Source: an uncultured Fretibacterium sp.
GTDB taxonomy: Bacteria > Synergistota > Synergistia > Synergistales > Aminobacteriaceae
Reading direction: 5' to 3'
Assembly (NCBI GenBank): GCA_937915835.1
Contig: CALGHA010000095.1
Coordinates: 1-5,133 of the forward strand
Length of the DNA stretch: 5,133 nt
The notes under the pieces were generated by a model. The model did not search any database. It had not been told where the DNA came from and was given only the letters and a program-made list of their open reading frames with translations. Of this stretch, positions 1-4,139 are shown one piece after another. Every line of letters starts with the position of its first letter. The first letter of the stretch is position 1. The position numbers were made by a program, and so were the translations under genes.

Positions 1-758
1 TGCCACAAAATATCTTGCACTCCTAAGCTCCGGAATATAAACAAGAATATTAACGGTTGAACAACTAATCTGACAAAAGTTAATTTGAAAGCGTCAATGT
101 CGAAAGCCTCACGCAAATTAGATTCCCCAAGAGCCGCACCGATTATCATCATTGAGAGCGGACCAGTCATGTCCCCAATATTCTTAATCGCCGTCGACAA
201 AACTAACGGGAGCTTAAACGGCATGAACATTAACGCAATCCCGATAAACACAACAATGAGGCTGGGAGTTTTAAGCAAGATTAGCATTCTCTTCTTGAAA
301 TCTTTCTCGTCAACAAAAAGTGAAAGTCCAACCGTCCAGATTAACACTCGAACAGGAAGCAAATAAAACGAGGCATAAAACACTCCCTGAGTTCCGAAAA
401 CTGAAGCAACAATCGGAAGTCCAGCATTACCGGCATTTGAGAATACGGTAGAGAACTCAAGCACTGCTTTACGTTCAAGAGGTTCTTTACGCCAGAAAAT
501 TTTTCCCGTAATCCACGCGATTATTACGCAAGTCGTCGAGATTATCATGATTTCTCCGGCCGCAATTAACTCATCAATCCCAATCTCAACGTTAAACGAG
601 TTCAATATCATACAAGGCAGAGTTATATCAAGCAGAAGATTTATGAAGCTCGAACGTCCCTCATGTTTCAAAATTTTTGTCTTAGCCATAATTATCCCGG
701 TAACGACGTAAATAAACATTAAAGCCTGAGTGTTAAGCATCCTCTGAAATATGCTCAT
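1..758 (-). CDS. AEC family (auxin efflux carrier) transporter, C-terminus beyond window
   Basis: Read on the minus strand from ATG at 758, the frame stays open for 252 codons to the window edge. AEC permeases are usually about 310-320 residues, so roughly 60 C-terminal residues are missing. The translation is strongly hydrophobic, with about eight likely membrane segments (near residues 10-25, 38-55, 68-88, 105-121, 126-148, 164-180, 185-210 and 228-243). Family-typical stretches are TLPCMILNSF near 47-55, FSNAGNAGLPI at 106-116 and the segment around IGDMTGPLSMMIIGAAL at 194-210. The family are inner-membrane secondary carriers, in bacteria often for dicarboxylates such as malate or malonate; the substrate cannot be told here. 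AAGGAAGG at 770-777 lies 11 nt before the ATG and supports this start; Met7 (ATG at 740) is an alternative. It appears monocistronic on its upstream side, since a terminator and its own promoter lie just before it. Confidence 0.88.
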   Translation of the reverse strand, partial: MSIFQRMLNTQALMFIYVVTGIIMAKTKILKHEGRSSFINLLLDITLPCMILNSFNVEIGIDELIAAGEIMIISTTCVIIAWITGKIFWRKEPLERKAVLEFSTVFSNAGNAGLPIVASVFGTQGVFYASFYLLPVRVLIWTVGLSLFVDEKDFKKRMLILLKTPSLIVVFIGIALMFMPFKLPLVLSTAIKNIGDMTGPLSMMIIGAALGESNLREAFDIDAFKLTFVRLVVQPLIFLFIFRSLGVQDILW

Positions 759-807
759 AATAAATTCTGCCTTCCTTCATAATTTTTTCACTGGGAATTT
801 TTTCTCA

Positions 808-816
808 ATTATAACA
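808..816 (-). promoter_or_regulatory. Extended -10 promoter for the AEC transporter gene
   Basis: On the minus strand 816-808 reads TGTTATAAT, an exact extended -10 (TGnTATAAT). No good -35 lies 16-18 bp upstream, which is usual for extended -10 promoters. Transcription would begin near 802, giving a leader of about 44 nt before the ATG at 758. It sits just beyond the terminator of the upstream gene, so the transporter seems to be its own transcription unit. Confidence 0.55.
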
Positions 817-833
817 GGATAAAAAAGGGTAAG

Positions 834-872
834 AAAAAATCCCTCCGGTTTAGCGCGAGTTTCCGGAAGGAT
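834..872 (-). terminator. Intrinsic terminator after the metalloprotease gene
   Basis: In minus-strand RNA a 10-bp stem forms between ATCCTTCCGG (872-863) and CCGGAGGGAT (848-839). It has one G-U pair and a 14-nt loop, and is followed directly by a run of T (839-834). It lies about 20 bp past the stop codon at 893-895, as expected for a Rho-independent terminator of that gene. In the other orientation the stem has an A-C mismatch and no T-run, so it should act only leftward. Confidence 0.8.
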
Positions 873-892
873 TGTTAATTTAATTTTCTCAT

Positions 893-1795
893 TTATGCTG
901 CAGGTATAATACTCTGGATTTGTAATTCTTTCACAGCCGCTAACACCGATAAAACTCCATTTTTCTCGGGGTCTTGCTGTTCATCTTCTCTGCTGACTGG
1001 TTTAATTATCGGAGTTCCTTTCGCAACAGTCGTCTTCTTTTCGTCGTCTTCAGTTCTTTCACGAGCAATCTCACTTCTTGCCCTCGAAGCTATAGCCGCC
1101 GCTTTTGCCGCAACCTGTCTGTCTTGTCCTGAAGGATCCGCTGGAGCATTGGCCGCCGCTTGAACCTTTTGCATGTTCCGTAAAGTCTCTTCGGGAGTAC
1201 TACCCTGTTTGAGCTTAATGGGAACTTCTCCGCCAGTAATATATCTCTTATCGTCCGGGCCTTCAGTGTAAGAATAGCTAATTCCTCCGCCAAATTCTCC
1301 AGCTGCTGCCTTGTGAGCTTGTTCATGAGCAATGACTTCATTCTGAATATTCTTAAGCTCGCGAACTTGTTCATCCTCGTTGTCTTCAGATTTAGATTTA
1401 GCTTTGTCGTCAGCTTTCTTGGCTTCACGTTTCTCGGCTTCGGACTTGATAATATTCTGTGTGTCCTGGTCTTCTTGTTCCTGTTTATGAGCCTGCAAAT
1501 CCTCAGTGAGAACGCCTCCGCTGACTTTGTTTAAGTCCTCTTCACTGCCCTTCATCGTTACAGAAGCGCCGGTGATGTAATTCTTCCCGTCTGAACCGAG
1601 CGAATAATGATACACAACATGGACTTGCGCATCATTCCCGAGTTTAGCCCTTAAGCTCTGTTCTTCGGCTAAAATTTCTTGCTCCTTGACTTGCTTGGAC
1701 TCGTCGACTTCTTTTGCGTTACTGGCATTCTGAACGCGTGAGACATTCTGCATTGGCTCTAAATATCCCGCAGAAAGCATTGATGTAACCTGCAT
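893..1795 (-). CDS. Putative zinc metalloprotease, SprA-related family (CJM1_0395-like)
   Basis: A 300-residue protein with no signal peptide or membrane segment, so probably cytoplasmic. The core at about 150-245 carries HEQAH at 157-161 (an HExxH zinc-protease signature), then a Gly-rich stretch, YSYTEGPDDKRYITGGEVPI at 174-193, and an Ala-rich helix starting NAPADPSGQDRQVAAKAA near 216. This order (HExAH, Y.Y..GPD.K.Y..GGEV, then APADPS.QD..VAA.A) matches what I know of the SprA-related/CJM1_0395 family. Catalytic activity is predicted, not shown, and I see no clear third zinc ligand. Residues 105-155 are highly charged (E/K/D/Q rich) and likely form an extended or coiled-coil linker. An oddity is that residues 62-76 repeat the core's Y.Y...G.D.K.YITG pattern without an HExxH. 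A perfect SD fixes the start. The gene stands alone between two terminators. Confidence 0.82.
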   Translation of the reverse strand: MQVTSMLSAGYLEPMQNVSRVQNASNAKEVDESKQVKEQEILAEEQSLRAKLGNDAQVHVVYHYSLGSDGKNYITGASVTMKGSEEDLNKVSGGVLTEDLQAHKQEQEDQDTQNIIKSEAEKREAKKADDKAKSKSEDNEDEQVRELKNIQNEVIAHEQAHKAAAGEFGGGISYSYTEGPDDKRYITGGEVPIKLKQGSTPEETLRNMQKVQAAANAPADPSGQDRQVAAKAAAIASRARSEIARERTEDDEKKTTVAKGTPIIKPVSREDEQQDPEKNGVLSVLAAVKELQIQSIIPAA

Positions 1796-1803
1796 GATTT
1801 CTA

Positions 1804-1833
1804 CACCTCCTTGTTTGTAGTAAGTATATTATA
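1804..1833 (-). promoter_or_regulatory. Promoter -10 and consensus ribosome site of the metalloprotease gene
   Basis: TATAAT occupies 1833-1828 on the minus strand, which would place the start of transcription near 1822. No convincing -35 is present at the right distance; that position is the T-run of the neighbouring terminator. AAGGAGGTG at 1812-1804, a nine-base match to the 16S anti-SD, lies 8 nt before the ATG at 1795 and fixes that start. Confidence 0.65.
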
Positions 1834-1850
1834 CTAGATTTGCAAGCCAT

Positions 1851-1888
1851 AAAAAAATGCCCCCTGACTTTTTCATGAGCCAGAGAGC
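1851..1888 (-). terminator. Intrinsic terminator closing the radical SAM/nitroreductase operon
   Basis: Minus-strand RNA pairs GCTCTCTGGCT (888-878) with AGTCAGGGGGC (869-859 of the 1800s). This makes an 11-bp stem with three G-U pairs and an 8-nt loop, followed by A and seven T (1858-1851). It starts about 15 bp after the nitroreductase stop at 1903-1905 and separates that operon from the metalloprotease gene. Confidence 0.8.
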
Positions 1889-1902
1889 TTTTATTCAGTC
1901 AA

Positions 1903-2481
1903 CTAACTAACTATCTTAAATCTTCCATCATGTATTTTTTTCGGTGAAGGTTCAGGCCCGTCAATATATCCTAATAACACAAAGCAATGAGCAATATAAC
2001 CTTCCGGAATTTCCCAGTCAGTGAGAAATTTACGGCCTTCGGGATTACTGAAAGTTTCTTCACCTCTCGCGATTATGCACGACGCAAGCCCGATTGAATG
2101 AGCCTCAATAATCATATTTTCCGCACAACAAAACGCATCAGCCGTGCTGTAAAGAAAATCTTCAGGCCCGAAAATTACGCACACGCTCGGTGCTCCGTAA
2201 AAGCCGCTCTTAATGTTCGGGTCATCAATAATGCTTGGCTGTTCGTCAGAGACATAATTTCCCATTAGTGTTGACCTGTCGAATTTCGCTATGTTTAATT
2301 TGCCAAGTTTCTCCGTGAGTTCTGCGCTGTGAACGCCGATTATTATGCTGCCTTGTCGTCCTCCGGCGTTGGGTGCTCGTAATCCGGCTTCTATGACTTT
2401 TTCGAGATCCTCACGAGTTATCTGCTTAGATTGATATTTTCTGATTGAGTGCCGAGTTCTAATTATATCTATTATGTCCAT
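1903..2481 (-). CDS. Nitroreductase family FMN oxidoreductase in the RiPP operon
   Basis: A 192-residue cytoplasmic flavoprotein of the nitroreductase fold. Visible hallmarks are RHSIRKY at 10-16 (the R.S.R.[FY] FMN-phosphate region), APNAGGRQ at 36-43, YGAPSVCVIF at 95-104, a long helix DAFCCAENMIIEAHSIGLASCI at 115-136, and LLGYIDG at 169-175. Members use FMN and NAD(P)H to reduce nitroaromatics, quinones or enones; some act on peptides or as electron donors. The substrate is unknown here. I start it at 2481, where MDIIDIIRTRHSIRKY is the usual N-terminus. The frame stays open to 2571, but the extra 30 residues lie inside the maturase gene and are not family-like. The maturase stop (2484-2486) is 2 nt before this ATG. 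GGAAGGAAG lies about 13 nt upstream, so translational coupling is likely. A terminator follows. Confidence 0.88.
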   Translation of the reverse strand: MDIIDIIRTRHSIRKYQSKQITREDLEKVIEAGLRAPNAGGRQGSIIIGVHSAELTEKLGKLNIAKFDRSTLMGNYVSDEQPSIIDDPNIKSGFYGAPSVCVIFGPEDFLYSTADAFCCAENMIIEAHSIGLASCIIARGEETFSNPEGRKFLTDWEIPEGYIAHCFVLLGYIDGPEPSPKKIHDGRFKIVS

Positions 2482-2483
2482 GA

Positions 2484-3518
2484 TTATATTTTTACTTCCT
2501 TCCAACATTGCGGGTCTTCCGCGTAAAAATCTCCGTATGTTCCCATTGCAACAGCAGGACAGCCGCGACAATATGGCAATAATTCACACTTTGAGCACTT
2601 CACAAATTTATCATATTCCCTGAAATTTTCCATCTCATTTAGCCACAAATCAGATAACTTATCCGTTAAGACGTTGCCAACTTTGCTGTTACGAACTCGC
2701 CGACAAGCGTAAACATCTCCTGATGGCAAAATCGTAATGTGAGCATTCCCGCAGTTACATCCGCCGTAAATTATTCCCTTTTCAGCGTCATTAGGGATCG
2801 CAAATCGTCCAGCCTCGTAATCGTAAAGCGTCCATAAATGATCTTTGCGGTCAAAATATGTCTTACAGCCTTTAGCCTCGTAAGCCCTGAACTTTTTATC
2901 ACAAACGCCTAGAAATTCACGATAATTTTCGGGAGTTATGCCGTTGCTTTCACTTGAACTTGTCGGACAATAACGAGCAAATGAGAACACTTCAGCTTCA
3001 TGTTCAACGACTAAGTCAATTACGTCTGGGATTTCGTCAATGTTCAAACCTGAAACTGTCGACATAATAACCGAACATATACCGGCTTTGTTGATTATGT
3101 TAATTGCGTTCAAAGTTGTGTCGAATGAGCCGGGCTTCCTGAAATAGTCATGAGTTTTCTTTAGGCCGTCAATCGATAATTGATATTTCTCACAGCCAAG
3201 AGATTTTAACTTTTCGCACGAATTATCATCAATATGAAAGGGATTGCCGAGAATTGAGAAGCCGATATCATTATGCTTGAAAGTTTCGAGTAATTCCCAA
3301 AAATTTTGGTGAAGCACAGGATCTCCGCCAGTAATATAGAAATATGGAATGCGTCCGAATGTCTCACAGAAATTTATGCAGTTGTTGAATGTCGTGTGAA
3401 TATCTTCAAGGCTCATTGTTAGGGGGGAATGTGAATTAGTCCCTGAGTATATATAACAATGTTTACAGCGTTGGTCGCAGTCGTCCGTGATGTGCCACTG
3501 AAACGAGAAATAACGCAT
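2484..3518 (-). CDS. Radical SAM/SPASM peptide maturase, probably ACGX-repeat type
   Basis: A 344-residue cytoplasmic radical SAM enzyme expected to modify the adjacent Cys-rich peptide. C14-X3-C18-X2-C21 binds the [4Fe-4S] cluster that cleaves S-adenosylmethionine. GGDP at 64-67 is the SAM-binding 'GGEP' motif, and QLSIDG at 113-118 is another radical SAM strand. The C-terminal third is a SPASM domain for auxiliary clusters: C254 and C256, PSGDVYACRR with C272, then C308-X2-C311-X5-C317-X2-C320 and C338. No N-terminal precursor-recognition (RRE) domain is present before the radical SAM core. SPASM enzymes next to short Cys-rich peptides typically form thioether or other carbon crosslinks; the product is unknown here. 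The ATG at 3518 has no Shine-Dalgarno and lies just behind a terminator. No ATG, GTG or TTG lies in frame between it and the upstream TAA, so this start is the best available. SPASM maturase is near certain; the ACGX subtype is from memory. Confidence 0.9.
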   Translation of the reverse strand: MRYFSFQWHITDDCDQRCKHCYIYSGTNSHSPLTMSLEDIHTTFNNCINFCETFGRIPYFYITGGDPVLHQNFWELLETFKHNDIGFSILGNPFHIDDNSCEKLKSLGCEKYQLSIDGLKKTHDYFRKPGSFDTTLNAINIINKAGICSVIMSTVSGLNIDEIPDVIDLVVEHEAEVFSFARYCPTSSSESNGITPENYREFLGVCDKKFRAYEAKGCKTYFDRKDHLWTLYDYEAGRFAIPNDAEKGIIYGGCNCGNAHITILPSGDVYACRRVRNSKVGNVLTDKLSDLWLNEMENFREYDKFVKCSKCELLPYCRGCPAVAMGTYGDFYAEDPQCWKEVKI

Positions 3519-3525
3519 GGTATGT

Positions 3526-3557
3526 AAAATAAAAAACCCGCCGATTATCTCAGCGGG
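3526..3557 (-). terminator. Intrinsic terminator or attenuator between peptide and maturase genes
   Basis: Minus-strand RNA pairs CCCGCTGA (3557-3550) with TCGGCGGG (3544-3537), an 8-bp GC-rich stem with one G-U pair and a 5-nt loop, followed by TTTTTTATTTT (3536-3526). It begins about 18 bp after the peptide stop and ends 8 bp before the maturase ATG. Partial read-through would give much peptide mRNA and little maturase mRNA, the ratio usual for RiPP operons. The left side of the hairpin also holds the only G-rich stretch upstream of the maturase start. Confidence 0.82.
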
Positions 3558-3559
3558 AC

Positions 3560-3565
3560 ATTATA
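3560..3565 (-). promoter_or_regulatory. Possible internal -10 box ahead of the maturase gene
   Basis: Minus strand 3565-3560 reads TATAAT, preceded directly by TG. No credible -35 is seen. If used, transcription would begin near 3553-3554, inside the 5' arm of the terminator hairpin. That RNA could not form the full stem and would escape termination. Chance occurrence in AT-rich DNA is quite possible. Confidence 0.25.
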
Positions 3566-3575
3566 CAGGGAATGA

Positions 3576-3710
3576 TTACTTTTTGCCGCCGCATGCTGAA
3601 GGCTTACTTCCGCCGCATGACGCTTCTTTCTTTCCGCCGCACGCTGAAGGTTTGCTTCCTCCACATGATGATGACTTGCTGCCCCATTCCGCTAAATCTT
3701 TGAGTGCCAT
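3576..3710 (-). CDS. Cys-Gly-Gly repeat peptide, predicted RiPP precursor (ACGX-like)
   Basis: A 44-residue peptide encoded just upstream of the radical SAM/SPASM gene. Residues 1-13 (MALKDLAEWGSKS) form a short leader-like segment. The rest is four octads of pattern [SA][SA]CGG[SK]K[PE], the last cut to seven residues. The only cysteines are C16, C24, C32 and C40, exactly eight apart, each followed by Gly-Gly. The core is basic (eight Lys in residues 16-44, one Glu) and has no hydrophobic stretch, signal peptide or double-Gly cleavage context that I recognise. Reality is supported by an AGGAGG 8 nt before the ATG, a perfect -10 upstream, an intrinsic terminator after the stop, and repeat copies that differ only silently. 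Proposed role: substrate of the maturase at 2484-3518, with the cysteines as modification sites. ACGX-repeat membership is recalled, not searched. An unmodified metal-binding peptide is the main alternative. Confidence 0.88.
   Translation of the reverse strand: MALKDLAEWGSKSSSCGGSKPSACGGKKEASCGGSKPSACGGKK
3579..3668 (-). repeat. Tandem 48-bp repeat inside the peptide gene
   Basis: Two copies of a 16-codon unit: 3668-3621, and 3620-3579, where the second lacks the last two codons. Over the shared 42 bp they differ at eight positions, all third positions and all synonymous, so the 14 shared residues are identical. Each unit is itself two octads (24 bp) around TGY-GGN-GGN, giving a nested 8-residue and 16-residue periodicity. 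Confidence 0.9.
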
Positions 3711-3718
3711 GATAATAA

Positions 3719-3724
3719 CCTCCT
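3719..3724 (-). promoter_or_regulatory. Ribosome binding site of the peptide gene
   Basis: AGGAGG on the minus strand, 8 nt before the ATG at 3710. It is the strongest translation signal in the operon. It fixes the start of a gene that might otherwise be dismissed as too short, and contrasts with the maturase, which has none. Confidence 0.85.
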
Positions 3725-3736
3725 GAATAATAATTT

Positions 3737-3756
3737 TTACGCATTATAAGCGATAA
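3737..3756. promoter_or_regulatory. Candidate operator: imperfect inverted repeat over the -10
   Basis: TTACGC (3737-3742) and GCGATAA (3750-3756) form an imperfect inverted repeat around the -10 box of the peptide promoter, with one extra base in the right arm. A dimeric winged-helix protein such as the divergent HxlR-type regulator could bind here and block transcription. The repeat is short and AT-rich, so this is a suggestion only. Confidence 0.3.
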
Positions 3757-3772
3757 CTTCACACTCACGCAA
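3743..3772 (-). promoter_or_regulatory. Promoter of the peptide/maturase/nitroreductase operon
   Basis: The -10 is TATAAT at 3748-3743 and the best -35 is TTGCGT at 3772-3767, with an 18-bp spacer. Transcription would begin near 3737, giving a leader of about 27 nt. The -35 matches the consensus only in its TTG half, which suits a regulated promoter. It fires away from the hxlR-type gene across a 102-bp divergent region. Confidence 0.65.
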
Positions 3773-3795
3773 GAACGCACTAATTTGTTACTGAC

Positions 3796-3804
3796 TGTTA
3801 TAAT
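3796..3804 (+). promoter_or_regulatory. Extended -10 promoter of the hxlR-type gene (leaderless mRNA likely)
   Basis: TGTTATAAT at 3796-3804 is an exact extended -10 (TGnTATAAT), with no -35 match at the usual distance. The predicted transcription start is about 3811, only 2 nt before the ATG at 3813. There is no Shine-Dalgarno before that ATG, and an in-frame TAA at 3801-3803 rules out an upstream ATG, GTG or TTG. Together these point to leaderless or near-leaderless translation. Confidence 0.6.
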
Positions 3805-3812
3805 TACTCATT

Positions 3813-4139
3813 ATGATTCACAAAGACGAATTACCAGAATGTCCAGCGGCTACAGCAATACAATTAATCGGCAGCAAATGGAAATTGTTAATCATTCGCT
3901 GTCTACTTCAACGTCCTCACAGGTTCAATGAACTCAAACGCGAATTATCAGGAATAAGCCATAAAGTTTTGTCCGAATCTCTACGCTCAATGGAATATGA
4001 CAGGCTAATTATCCGCAAAATTTGTAACTCAAAGCCTCCTGTTGTCGAGTATTCAATGAGCGAATTGGGAATGACATTAAAGCCAGTATTGCAAGAAATG
4101 GAGAAATGGGGAAAATTCTATAAATCTTCAATCAGCTAG
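3813..4139 (+). CDS. HxlR-family winged-helix transcriptional regulator
   Basis: A 108-residue protein, the normal length for the HxlR (DUF24) family. Hallmarks in order are ECP at 9-11, LIGSKWKLLIIRCLL at 18-32, HRFNELKRELSGISHKVLSESLRSME at 36-61 (helix-turn-helix), KPPVVEYSMSELG at 74-86 (wing) and a C-terminal dimer helix ending EKWGKFY. The Cys at 10 before Pro is the position used for thiol or electrophile sensing in characterised members such as B. subtilis HypR, which controls a nitroreductase. Other cysteines are C30 and C71. It is the only plus-strand gene here. It is divergent from the peptide operon across 102 bp and very probably regulates it and itself; whether as repressor or activator is unknown. 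Its stop overlaps the 3' end of holA by 8 bp. Confidence 0.9.
   Translation: MIHKDELPECPAATAIQLIGSKWKLLIIRCLLQRPHRFNELKRELSGISHKVLSESLRSMEYDRLIIRKICNSKPPVVEYSMSELGMTLKPVLQEMEKWGKFYKSSIS

Noticed and set aside
85..366. 93-codon plus-strand open frame
   Set aside because: It lies antisense within the AEC permease gene, whose minus-strand translation shows clear family motifs.
1090..1428. 112-codon minus-strand frame in a second register
   Set aside because: It is out of frame inside the metalloprotease gene, Arg/Lys/Leu rich with no recognisable domain and no ribosome site.
1313..1534. 73-codon plus-strand frame with hydrophobic, membrane-like translation
   Set aside because: Its Phe/Leu richness simply mirrors the Lys/Glu-rich linker of the metalloprotease on the other strand.
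2482..2571. 30-residue N-terminal extension of the nitroreductase frame
   Set aside because: It overlaps the SPASM end of the maturase gene, is Cys/Arg rich and unlike the family. The normal nitroreductase N-terminus begins at the ATG at 2481.
3579..3668. CRISPR-like or mobile-element repeat
   Set aside because: The repeat is in-frame coding sequence without spacers, terminal inverted repeats or a transposase.
3576..3710. Peptide as a SCIFF-type (six-Cys) precursor
   Set aside because: It has only four cysteines at strict 8-residue spacing and lacks the SCIFF C-terminal pattern. The repeat form fits an ACGX-like peptide better.
3517..3726. 69-codon plus-strand open frame rich in Pro-His-Ala repeats
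   Set aside because: It is the antisense of the Cys-Gly-Gly peptide gene. The minus frame has the SD, -10, terminator and silent-only repeat divergence; the plus frame has no ribosome site.
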